A stretch of 64,000 nucleotides of DNA from Siderastrea siderea. Its lineage: Eukaryota > Cnidaria > Anthozoa > Scleractinia > Rhizangiidae. Every line of letters starts with the position of its first letter. Within the stretch, counting starts at the first letter, position 1. The DNA is taken from positions 43,462,186 to 43,526,185 of the forward strand of contig OZ034968.1 of NCBI GenBank assembly GCA_964030785.1. The letters run 5' to 3'. The position numbers and the translations under genes were made by a program. The notes below the pieces were generated by a model. The model had not been told where the DNA came from. It ran no database searches and saw only the letters and a list, made by a program, of their open reading frames with translations. Below, piece after piece: positions 45,055-55,456 of the stretch.

Positions 45055-45262
45055 AGATGCTAACCTAAATAAAAACGTCTTAAGTTTATTTTTAAAAACA
45101 ATAAGTGTTGTGAGAGCATGCAGGTCAGCCAGCAGGCTGTTCCATAAAGCTGGTGTGGCAGAAGTCCATAAATTGATTTAAAGGTGAGAATTAAAATCTT
45201 AAACTTAATTCGATAAGCAATCGGAAGCCAATGAAGTTCATAGAGAGCTGGCATTATGTGTG
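45055..45262 (-). mobile_element. LINE RT C-terminal fragment (CR1/L2-like)
   Basis: The minus strand encodes LHWLPIAYRIKFKILILTFK followed by SIYGL, the well-known block after the RT domain of CR1/L2/jockey-type LINEs. The reading then drifts. It is a short 3' fragment, distinct from the Tx1/L1 LINE at 1-15.4 kb. The AT-rich sequence at 44900-45050 may be its 3' tail. Confidence 0.65.
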
Positions 45263-45289
45263 AGTACTTGGGTCATAATAACTCTAGCA

Positions 45290-46690
45290 GTGGCATTTTG
45301 GACATGCTTCTTCCACTTCTTCAAAGTCTTCCTCACGTGTTTCTTTGCTAATTCCGCTCAGTCTAATAAAAGTTTCCAGTAAGATTTGCACGGCTCGAGC
45401 TTGAACATGGAGATTTGTATACTTTTCCATCTTTCCCATAACATACGTCACAGCTTTGCATTAAAAGCTGCTGACTGAAAATTGACTCCCCATTGTTGAC
45501 TCTGAAAACGTGGGAAAATAGCAATTTCAAACAGGAATACAATGCAGCAGGCAAATAAAAATCGTATTTTTCATATCTTTGGCTCCTAAAAGAAATCAAC
45601 TTGATTTTTGACTTCAGTTCTCCTTTGAAAATGGGATTGAATAACCTATTGGCTGCACGGGAATTGGCATAAGTGGGCGAGACACCCCTCCTCTGTCAGC
45701 TGTCATGAACTCAAAGGCACCATTTTGTCTCTTATGTTTGAATAATTCCTTCTCCAGAGTTTCCCTGACATGGTCAAAGCTTCCTTGCTTATCTTTCAAA
45801 ACAATGCATTTCTTTCCTGTTGCTTTCTCTAAGGGTGTGTGTTCTCTGCCATTGGTGAAGCAAGCAAGACAAAATCATGTGTCCACATTTCTTTAATAAC
45901 ATAGGGAGTGACAGTTTTGTACCTCTTACGAGGTCGAGGATTGGATAATGGCATACTATTTTGTCTTGTAGCTCCTTGCATGTACTGTGGGAGAGCAGCC
46001 CTAATATATAGATTTAGCCATGCCTAAAAGTGGAGCCTCCAAGGAATAAACTGGTGCTCTTTTCCCAAAAATAGTCCTGAAACTTTTCGCTCTGAAATAT
46101 ATTTCGGGGCTTTCTTTGGCTTGTTCCCTTTCGAAAGGTGTTTCTCAAAAAGCCCGAAAGTGTTCCAAATTGTCCTCCAAGATTTTGAGGATCTGTTCTT
46201 TAAAACCAAGCTCGAAAGGTCATTCTAGAGGCTGAGCACAGCTTAATTTTTTTTTTCGGGCATCAAACTGAACACATATTTCACTCAGGAGCAGTCTTGC
46301 TTGGTTTTTTAAATGTTTCCATATCCAGTCATTAACTGTCAAGGCTTGTCAAATCTCCTTGGATTATTGGCTGTTGGCTTGAATGAGCTTGAAACGGGGC
46401 TCATGTACAACAACAAAATAAAACTTATTCTGAAGTAAATGGGTTATCTTCATCGCGTTCGGATGTTCAGTTAACAAATAACATGAACTGCCCCTATTAG
46501 TCTGGTCAAAATTTATACCATCAAGATTGAAAACGAGCAAACACCAAACACGCTTTAAATTATGGCATAAGTTTTGCAGATGCAAAGTAAGCCCATTTAA
46601 AGTTAGGTGCTTTGAGGAACGCAAAACAATTTGTTTTTCGGAAGCTTTTCGGATAAAATAGCCTTAAACCGACAACTGCTTCGCTTACTA
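45290..46690. repeat. Dispersed repeat copy 2 (related to 27600-28640)
   Basis: It shares ordered blocks with the 27.6-28.6 kb region (TATATAGATTTAGCCA, then GCCTAAAAG, and later TTAAACCGACAACTGCTTCG). The copy is longer and contains minus-strand ORFs (45363-45599, 45614-45799) in which I recognise no domain. It may be a non-autonomous DNA transposon, but its ends are not defined. Confidence 0.5.
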
Positions 46691-46699
46691 TTGAAAAGT

Positions 46700-47600
46700 T
46701 CTAGGACAAGAAAATCGACAATTGCACAAACCGATCCGACAGTTAAAATTGAAAGCAATTATTCGCCGTAAGTGATGCTTGTGCAGTTGCCTTGCGACTG
46801 TGCTTTGACCTACTGTTATGAGTAAACAAACACAAAATAATAAACAGAGAAATCATTTTTGAAAAAGTTTATTCGAAAACCCCGTAAGTTTATACTTAAA
46901 TGCAATTCGCATTACACTTCCAGCATGGCAAAATATTCTAAGACTACATCTGTCACAAATCTGAGCTTGTTTTCTAATAATTTTTTGAAGTCAAGAGTAA
47001 ATGACACATTTCTAATGACATAAATTCAATTTCAAAATGTAATTTCTTTGACTGTAATAAATACTCAAAATCATGCACCTTAAACCCTTTAAAAACTTCA
47101 CTTATTCGGTTGTGCTTCAGAACAAGGCAAGCTCTCCACCGTGAAGAAAACAAAGCGATGAGGTCCTTTGAAGGCAGCTTTCGTAACTTGAAGTTTTCGC
47201 CTACTACCAGTATTCTTTTGAACTTTTTCTTTTCATTATAGGTATTAAATGTTTCTTTCTCAAGTTTAAAACTACAGTACCGTCGAACAATCGTTTTGCT
47301 AAATAAACTTAAGCTTTTTAAAGAAACCTCTTTTTCAAAAGCGACGATGGTCATGCAATTTCCCGCCAAGAAAAACGCTGGTTGCCCAAAAGCACCGCGC
47401 GATTTCCCGCCAAGAAAAGATGGCATTCTCCACTCCAGGTCTGGTTGCCTTGGGACTTCCCTCCCCCTCCCCAGAGTCTGTACGGACAGTCTGATGGACG
47501 GACGTCACAACCAAAATTTTTCGGATCGATAGATTACCAAATTTCCTTAGCAATGGAGCTCCGCTGGCGGGCTTTGTCCGCAGGTTCCGCTACTAACAGA
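46700..47600. other. No supported gene; probable repeat end near 47510-47570
   Basis: The GATAGATTACCAAATTTCCT and TGGAGCTCCGC sequence at 47527-47566 resembles a repeat common in coral DNA, from memory. GATTTCCCGCCAAGAAAA occurs as two near-direct copies at about 47358 and 47400. No gene is supported. Confidence 0.4.
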
Positions 47601-47849
47601 ACAGGTGTCAATTTAGTGAATTTTCTTAACTTAAAAAATTGTCATAGAAAAAATAAATAATAAATAAAAGTAAATAAACATAAATTTGTGTATTTCGTTC
47701 GAAAGGTTACTTTGTTGCCAAATACCTAGTGGGTCAAAAATTTGAAAGCAGAATTCAATTTTAATTCACCTTTCTTATTGACCACATCCAGTCCATTTTC
47801 GTTTGCAACATAGCTTGTAACACTTGCCCAAATAAGCAAAATGTCTTGG

Positions 47850-49593
47850 AAAAAATGTCAAACAGCAACAGCGTCATGCGGAGGTGTGCTCCGCAATCCG
47901 AAGGGGAGGACTTGGTCATAATAATAGGAGCCCTCCCAGGTACATACCGAAAAGCTCATAGTCGGAAGGGCAGAGTAGAATAAGGTAAAGGTAGACTCAA
48001 TGTCTGTTTTGGCTGAATAGCACCCTTGACCTAGGCTTAAGATCCCTTGAATGGCATTGTTAATGGTTATGTACTGCAAACCATATTGCTCATAAGAAGT
48101 AGAGAAGTTGATGCTGGTTGCTCCTGAATTAGGGGAAAGAGAGATGGAAGATGGTCCTGAATTTGTCTGAGTGTTTGTTTGGAACTAACCCAATTGGGGA
48201 TACCTGAAAGTTGGGGAATGGGGGAGTAGGAAACGGTCGTGCTACTCGACCCAAGGCAACTTTTTTCATTACATCCGTAGTGACTACACTTGGCTGCTCT
48301 AGTGGCGTTGGTAAGTTACGAGAAAATCTAGAGACACGGGGCCCTGTATATCCTACGTCAACACCATGCTTAAGGCTACTGCAGAGGGTAGAGACAAATG
48401 AACGGTCAGGGTGCACGTGGTCAGAAAGCGCCCTTTCTAAGTTATTTACATCAATGGGGGGTACGGAGGGCCCCATAGTGCCCTTTACTTCCTTCAAGGG
48501 GGAGCTGACTTGGGGGTGCCCTTGTCCCTGTCCCTATCCCCAAGGTCTGGTTTCTTAGGTATGGTGGGGCAATGGCATCCTGGATAAGGCCCAGAGTACT
48601 GGTTATAGATATGTCGAAAGCTACATGGGTCCTGTTGCACTTTCCAGTGCGGTTAAAGGCATGACATGTGCCTCGCATTTCATCCCCGGTTGAGACACTA
48701 TTTGTCTGGGGTCCTTTGTTAAGAAGGGGATAGTCCTCCTTTAATGCAGAAGGCGCCGCCGTATATATTGTAAGCCAGAGTTGATTATCAGTATCTGACC
48801 AAACACAAGTTTTGTCTAGGCTGGCTTTTTGGTGAAACTTGTAATCATAAATGGCCCACCCTAAACCCTTATGTACCTGGGTGGCATATCAAATCAGGCT
48901 TATGTACTGCAGCAATTCCTGGGAATGCTGTGGATACTTGTGTGTGAAAATACTCATATATGAGGTAAATGCTGTCATCCTCTGCTTGATGTCTGTAGTG
49001 GAAGAGGCTGTTTTGGATTTCTTTGAGACCTGAACAACAGAATTGTCAAGGGTGAGCATTAAATTATCCTTCTCCTCCAAAGTTGAAAGGTTTTTAGGTA
49101 ATAGCTTTGACAATTCGAAAAACTCGCCAGATTGTATGTCCTTTACGTACGTGGCAGGGATATCCTGGAATGGGCTTGCATTGCGACACGTCCCTGTTGG
49201 TTCACCCATTATGACAGGCATGGTGCGATTCGAGGCTGACTTTGGAGTTTGTAAAGTGACCTTGCTAGTAATCTCCCTGGAGGCATTAGCGATTGATTCC
49301 TGAATCAGGCGCTGAATGCTGTTTAACTGCCCCTCCGTGAAATTGCTGTCATTTGCCTCGTGGTCCTGATGGGCTGGCATTGCATTGGAATCCTGACTGT
49401 CTCGCACCAACTGAATCTGAATTCTTTCATTGTTTGGACCCAGGAGAACAAAACCGGAATCACATAGCCAGTTTGCAAGAGAGTTCCTCTTCCCGTGGAA
49501 GGGATTTTCCTCTCTCAGCAAAGATTGTGGAGTTCTGCCACTGTAAGAGTGTTCAGTACCGCAGGATTGATGCTCATATGGGGTTTTTTGCAT
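47850..49593 (-). mobile_element. DIRS-like retrotransposon fragment (gag and RT), broken
   Basis: Gag-like frame 48889-49593 (ATG at 49593) has a helical segment (TEGQLNSIQRLIQESIANAS), a Pro/Thr-rich middle and ILATYVKDIQSGEF-like blocks, and is followed across a stop by GTCHAFNRTGKCNR, a knuckle typical of DIRS gag. The RT part has VALGRVARPFPTPPFPNFQV, LVPNKHSDKFRTIFHLSFP, then CYSAKTDIESTF and YYYDQVLPFGLRSTP, matching DIRS-type RT. Stops lie near 48888 and 48128, and the RT motif C, RNase H and tyrosine recombinase are missing, so this is a truncated dead copy. Confidence 0.75.
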
Positions 49594-49717
49594 GAGACCG
49601 TCAAGTTGGCGGCATAATCTTCACAAATAGTGAACGACAAGTATAGAAGAAAAATTGGACGAGACAAAATGATGCTATTCAAGCAGTGGTACGGACGATA
49701 CAATTCTTCTGAACCGA

Positions 49718-50118
49718 GTGAACAGACCGCCTATGAAGAAACGCCGAGTTGCATACGATCCCATCACTGAAGTTCCAAAGCTTCAATGGTGGTATCAAGC
49801 TAACCATGGTCGAGCTGATGCGCAGAAGCTAAGGAAATATGCTGATGAACTAAACCAGGGGTTCTTTAGGGAGCATCAAGAGAAAATCACAGTAAATAAC
49901 ATCTGCACGTGGTTTAAGAATAAGTGACAAAATGCCGGGGCGGCAAACGCAACAGCAGGGGATGATAACACCAGTGGCAATGAAACCAACCGGAAATAAC
50001 AGAATAATTAGCACTTGTATCAACAGGGGTACAGACAGAACAATCTTCGAAATCTACGGAATCTTGAACACTTCCGCTAGCGTAAAAATGTGTCAAGCGA
50101 TTGTGAAAGATGTTTAGG
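49718..50118 (+). pseudogene. Divergent homeodomain-like ORF with a TGA at a likely CGA codon
   Basis: From the ATG at 49718 the protein reads MNRPPMKKRRVAYDP, then a segment predicted as three helices (LQWWYQANHG, AQKLRKYADELNQGFF and ITVNNICTWFKNK). WFKNK matches helix 3 (WFxNxR) of homeodomains. The next codon is TGA (49925-49927), where an Arg (CGA) would be expected, and the frame continues with QNAGAANATAGDDNTSGNE before a second stop. A C-to-T change at a CpG would explain the stop. It could be a decayed exon of a homeobox gene of the atypical SATB/HNF1/CUT kind or a transposon-borne copy. The DIRS gag lies head-to-head on the other strand, 125 bp away. Confidence 0.5.
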
Positions 50119-50420
50119 AAGTTCTTGTTGCTTTAGCTGTTTTGTTCAGTTTGGATCTGTTTTGTTTGTTTGTTTCGGTTTGGCTTATAGGCTTTCGTAC
50201 ATGGAATTATTGCCATAGGTAATCTTGCTCACTCTTCCTGACAATGGCATGTAGATAATAGTGCGAACTGTACACTGACTGTAGGGTTAACTGAATTGAT
50301 TAAATGACGCAAATAATTTAATTCTGAATTTGGCTTTATTCAGTTTACATTTACATGTATTACAGCGTATCACTTTAATGTACAACAACAACAACATCAT
50401 CATCGACAGAATTTACAATG

Positions 50421-50574
50421 TCATGCTTCTGATCTTCTCACTTGAAAGTCACTGAAAGCATTTTCTACTCGCTCGGCATCCCTTTCATGAACGTTAAACA
50501 TGACGCGTACTTTGTGAGCTTTTGCTGGTCGACTGGAATCTCCCCTACTCCACTTTGCATCTTCAAGCACTAAG
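50421..50574 (-). CDS. Possible terminal exon of an unknown gene
   Basis: The minus strand shows an acceptor (TTTATTCCTAG) followed by an open frame beginning LVLEDAKWSRGDS and ending QVRRSEA with a stop at 50421. The composition looks like protein but I recognise no family. No upstream exon is identified in 50.6-51.5 kb. Confidence 0.25.
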
Positions 50575-50619
50575 CTAGGAATAAATACAAAGCTATGATC
50601 TATGATGTCCAACCATGAT

Positions 50620-51055
50620 TAATTGTTTGAAACAGCTGAAATAGTTTTTTCGTGAACTTTGCATCATATACAATATGCTTACCATGTCAGTTCCCGGATA
50701 ATATTTTCATCCACAAAAGGCGCCAAGAGACGGGAGAAATTCATGTTCATAGTTGCCATCGTGATATGCCGGCTCCAAACCTCGAAACAGTTAGTGTCTT
50801 AATGGGATTGTCACTATTTCTACGTAGCTGGTAATTATTCCCTTTCTTAAGTTCCTTTTTTGTGAAAGCACATGCCCACGGCATGGATTCGCTGGCCCAG
50901 AGGTGCTTGTTCCTTTTCACTTACTTCTAGGGTCAACATCGTCGAATCCAGCTCTAGCGTATGCAAGTGATCGTCATGTGACTGATGTGATTAGTGTTAT
51001 GTCCTGTCAGTCCTGTGTTATGGCAGTGTGTCTGTCATATAGATCTGTTATCCGA
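50620..51055. other. No supported gene
   Basis: Mixed sequence with short ORFs only. Confidence 0.4.
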
Positions 51056-51059
51056 ACAT

Positions 51060-51260
51060 TCACGGGAATTTTATCTGGATTATAATAGAGATTAATATTA
51101 ATCCGGATGATATTATTAATAATAATCTAATCCTTCCAATTTTTTGCCGTGCCTTGATTTATTACTGGATTATAGCAATCTATTACTGGATTATAATAAT
51201 CTATTACCGGATTATAATAACCCTATTATAATCTATTATTATTATAATCCGCGGATCAAA
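51060..51260. repeat. GGATTATAATAATC palindrome cluster
   Basis: Tandem and inverted copies of ATTACTGGATTATAATAATC occur across 51150-51245, with ATCTGGATTATAAT near 51070 and ATTATAATCCGCGGAT at the right. Many copies are self-complementary. The style again resembles the arms of TE-A to TE-D, with a different motif. No TIR pair is proven. Confidence 0.7.
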
Positions 51261-51510
51261 AAATCCGAGTTGTCCTGTTGATATTGATATTTCTGTCTTC
51301 ACAATTCAAGATGAGCGGTTGATTTAAGTGACACTTTCAAGTCGTTTTTGCTCGCTCCCGAGTCATCGGAATGATAAAGTCGTCGTAACGGTAAAATATC
51401 TACAAAAGTAAACTGAAACTTATATTTTTATAAATGGTTTGGGAAGACCTTTATTGTGACAAAGTTTGGCAATTTTCGATTTTTCTATCTTGCATGGTCC
51501 TAGGTGAAAG

Positions 51511-54009
51511 TTATGGATAGCTGCTCTTAAGGGCTATATGGAAGCCACCCATCCTAATGACCACATCAGAAAATTCTCTTGGATACCTCCACTGGATCTG
51601 CTTTGCCTTCATATAAATAAGAAGATCGAAAGTAATAACAGTGTCTCGTTGCCCTAGGGTAGAGGAGATCGCTTGGCCATGTTTGAGGACTGTGTATATA
51701 GTACTGTATTCTGTGGAGGAGCCGTCTATCATGGGGTAATAGCCAATGTTACTTTCTCTCGGCATCACTGGAAAGAGTATTGCATTGAAGCCACTCCATC
51801 CTGGAACATTCTGGATATCTGCTGGCTCTAGGGCTTGTTGAAAACTGGATGGGTGAGCTTGCAGCAACTGCCAAACGTTATCGCTCTTACTTGAATAAAA
51901 CAGTCCTTGCTGGCGTTATACCAGTTGGTGTCAACCTGATCAGTGTAAATGGAAGGTGCAGATCGTCTTCCCTGAGCAGAGCACTCTTGGATCTCATAAA
52001 CACTTGAGAGGGACTGTAGAGACTGTCGCTTGATACTGTGGTCTGTGTGGTGCACTGGAGAAGGATCTGGACCAAACACTTTTTGCTGGTACACCACCGT
52101 GCTTGTAGCATGTGTCGTGTTTTTGCCATCCATAGTTTCCTCATTTAGATTGTTGTTGTCGGATGTGATTTGGACAAAAGTGCCGGGCGAGATGTTTGAA
52201 GGAATAACTGTCCCAGTTTCCTCAGCTTTAGCCAGTACTGCTAGTGCCACACTGGTATCGACAGCCCGCATCTCATCGTAGGAGCAGCAATGCCCCATTT
52301 TATTCAGCAGTGTTATCAGACGTTGCGAGGATGTCAGATGGTGGACGGTTATTGCTAGGCCTGCATGTTTGGAAGTCTTCACTTTACCTTTGGTCGAACA
52401 ATGGGTGATATCTTGACAAATAGTCAAGACTTGGCGCTCACTTGAAATGCTGAGGCACTGAGAGGGTCAGTCTTTCTGGTCAGCCTCGCCAGTGAGTAGA
52501 AGACGGATCAACCAATACAGGTCGTCAGGTACAATCTTTCGTGTAAAGAAATATCTCTTGTATCTAAGGGCCTTGTTTTTATGCCACTGCACTTTGTTAT
52601 TCCGACTTTGATGTCTTTTGCCACACTAGCGATGTAGTTGCAATGGGTTTCGTTATCCTGAGAATGATGATTGTAAAGAAAATGTTAGCTTAAGAAAAAC
52701 TGTGATAATACAAGGCACATAAAAATCGTTTTAGCATTTTTATATACAATTTCACAAGTTCTCGATCTCATGTTAAGGTATGCACTTGTTTTTTAGAGTT
52801 TTGTTGCTGAAAATACGTTATCCCTTTTTCGTCAGCCCTACACTTATGGATACCCTTTTGAAAACGCTAATAGGCCATTCCAGCTATAAGCGTGTGCTAC
52901 CGCAACTTCCAGCATGCAATGCATGCTTGATAGATTTTGTAATAATTCTGGTAGTTGTAGTAGGCACCTGGGAAATTTCTAAATAGTACGAAGAGCGCGC
53001 GCTTATAGCTGGAATGGCCTATTGTGAAGTGTGTAAATTGATTATTAGCGGTAGATCTGATTGCAAAAACAATGTATAACATTACATAGTATTATGACTG
53101 GGTAACGGATGTAAGGGTAGTGTCTTATCTCAGTCTTACCAATCGTTTGCGAGAGAGCCCATGCATAAATCACATCTTGGAGCTTAACGTTGGATGAGTA
53201 GATTAATTCTGGCTTTGCTTTTCCTAACTGTTGGTGGAAAACAATTTCCTCTCCAAAGAAATTCCTCAAGCGATGCTTCAGACATTGCATGCTGTAGCTT
53301 TCGGCTCTGGTGACTCCCTTCTCCAAAAGAAATTCCTTATATCTGGCCAGCAGCGATGCCATATCAAATGGTCGTCCCTCATCTAGTCCATGCTTTAAGT
53401 CTTCAGTGAGTCGTTGGAAGGCGTTGTCGTAGTCTATGTCACTGGTTTGGGTTTCCAATCGGACATGTGGAGATTTTTTGGAAATATAGAATGCATAACA
53501 GTTCTTGTGGTATTTCGCTTCAGCAGCGATAAGATCATCCTTAATACCAATAAGGAAGCGCATCATATCTTCATCGCCGTTATTTGTAACAGCCTTCTTT
53601 ATACTTTGGCAGGCCTCAAAAGTGGAAACATTGATCAATTCTGTTTTCTTCTTATAGCTTCGTTTCTTACAAATGAAACACTTAGACTAGTCTATCTGAT
53701 CTTTGTCTGATCATTGAACTCTTTTCGACATTTGCTGGTCTTTGGGCGGTTCAGTAGCATTAGCTGAATGTTTGATGTTTTGTTGACTTGTGACCCATCT
53801 TCACAACTTCTTAACAAAACATCATCTCCCCGGTATCTTGCAGCCTGTGCTAGCTTAGTGACTGATGAACTCTTCCCATTCCTCAAAAGGTGGCCTGGTA
53901 AGTCCCTTTGACAAATGATGCACTTATCAAATGCAGTTGCCCTTTTCTTTTTCTCGGTAGGCAATGGCAAAGCAAAGCCTTCTTCAGCCGTTTTTCTTTT
54001 GCTAGCCAT
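51511..54009 (-). pseudogene. Decayed copy of a KCIICQ multi-copy cnidarian gene
   Basis: From the ATG at 54009 (MASKRKTAEEGF) the order is FDKCIICQRDLPGHL, CFICKKRS with NVSTFEACQSIKKAV, AAEAKYHKNCYAFYISKKS, MQCLKHRLRNFFG, FHQQLGKAKPELIYSS with a GTAAGA donor at about 53140, an acceptor before DNETHCNYIASVAKDI (52655), DDLYWLIRLLLTGEA, QVLTICQDITHCSTKGK, SYDEMRAVDTSVALAVL, SNISPGTFVQITSDNNN, DGKNTTHATSTVVYQ, and QIQWRYPREFSDVVIRMGGF. This matches a large uncharacterised family in corals. It is broken by a frameshift and TAG before CFIC, a shift near 52540, a TGA near 52470 and a shift near 51890. A MITE (52873-53019) sits in the intron. Confidence 0.7.
52873..53019. mobile_element. TA-flanked MITE with GGCCATTCCAGCTATAAGCG ends, 147 bp
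   Basis: The 20-bp terminal inverted repeats (52873-52892, 53000-53019) are perfect and lie between TA dinucleotides (52871-52872, 53020-53021). The middle contains GCATGCAATGCATGC, itself palindromic. It is non-coding and lies in an intron of the KCIICQ-type pseudogene. Confidence 0.88.
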
Positions 54010-54037
54010 TCCAACTTAAAACATTAATAAAACGTTT

Positions 54038-54102
54038 TAAGCAATATGTAGTTTGATTATTTGCAAGCGAGCAATATGTAGTTTGATTACTTGCAAGCGA
54101 AC
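54038..54102. repeat. Two-copy tandem repeat of about 31 bp
   Basis: GCAATATGTAGTTTGATTA followed by TTGCAAGCGA occurs twice, directly upstream of the pseudogene start. Confidence 0.85.
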
Positions 54103-54299
54103 TTTTGTTTAAGGACCTTTGTTTTCGTGAATGGAAAGAAATAAAACAAATGAAAAGTACTTACAGGTGTAACAGAGCTTTGAACGTGGGCGCCGCCATG
54201 TTGGATGTTATAGCCTCGGTCTGGTGCCACATGGAAGTGAGTTTCAGCCTCAATCTCGTGCAACAAACGGTAGATATCTTATCTACGATATCTTAGTCA

Positions 54300-55450
54300 A
54301 CTATCAGTGTTAGAGGTGGGGTAAATATTCACTAAAATGACATTTTATTTACACATAACATAATTTCATGAATGTTTGGAGGCAAACCGCTGTTTGATGA
54401 GGAAAAGAAAAATAATTGAACAGCAAAATTATTTTTGAATATAACGACATTTTGACAAAAACATACTCCAAATCGAACAAAACACTAAACAATATTGATC
54501 AGAGTGATTTTTGTGGTTACAATTCACAGAAGAAACTCAAGAAGTATTCTCACCTACATTTTTGGCCTCCAATTCATGATGACAGTCTTAAGCCTATAAA
54601 AGCATTTACAACGTTTGTAAAGCGTACTTTTTGCTCACTTCAACTTTAAAACAATTCACATTCAAGAATAACAAAAAGCGAAGCGAATATGGCATTGTAA
54701 TGATAAAGTTTTGCTATTTTTCTCGAAAAAATAAGCTGCTTTTTTTATTTCAAGCTAAATTTAGACCTGATAAAGGTCACGTGACCTCCCATTTGGTATT
54801 ATTTTATGTTATAGATATCAGATATTGCATTCTCTTATATCATTGATAATTTATTTGGTTTCCCGACGATATTTGAACAAAAAGATGAGAAAATCGGCGA
54901 TCGTGATATCAGCCACGTTTCCATGCTGATCTCGTATGACTCGAGGAAACAGCCCTTAACTCAAAACCTATACCACAATTTGATATTACAAACTACCTAG
55001 CATTAATCAGCAGGTCTTACTCTATGAGAATCCGTGGTCAAACCTTTTCTGACTCTTGGGTTGAACAAAACCTATTTTTTTCGGTCCTGGCTGCTCGACT
55101 ATATTGACAGACCATTTGAAAAATGAGTAGAAGACTGGAAAGGAATAATTGTCAATATTTTTATCATTTGAGGTTATGATCATCATCCAATGAAAATGTG
55201 TAACAAGGGGTATTTCAAAATGCTTGCAAAGTTTACTTATTTGAACTAACTGGTTTAATAATGGCTTCCAAAGTTTCCAGCCTTTGTGCAGGACACATTT
55301 TTTGTTTGTCATTCAAACGAGAAAACAGTTCAATTACCTAAATAGCAGATCTAAGCCTAACAACACAGCCTCCACACAAGTACATAGAACAAACTAGTAA
55401 AATTAAACACTTGTGAGAGCTGCTACATTCTGGACTGGATAGGGGCGATT
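54300..55450. other. No supported gene; possible 3' UTR of the 55.5-58.5 kb gene
   Basis: AT-rich sequence. Minus-strand ORFs here (for example 55022-55312) show no recognisable domain. Confidence 0.4.
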
Positions 55451-55456
55451 CAGGAA

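Noticed and set aside
47290..47660. Overlapping plus- and minus-strand ORFs in GC-richer sequence
   Set aside because: No domain on either strand, and the DNA matches a dispersed repeat style rather than a coding exon.
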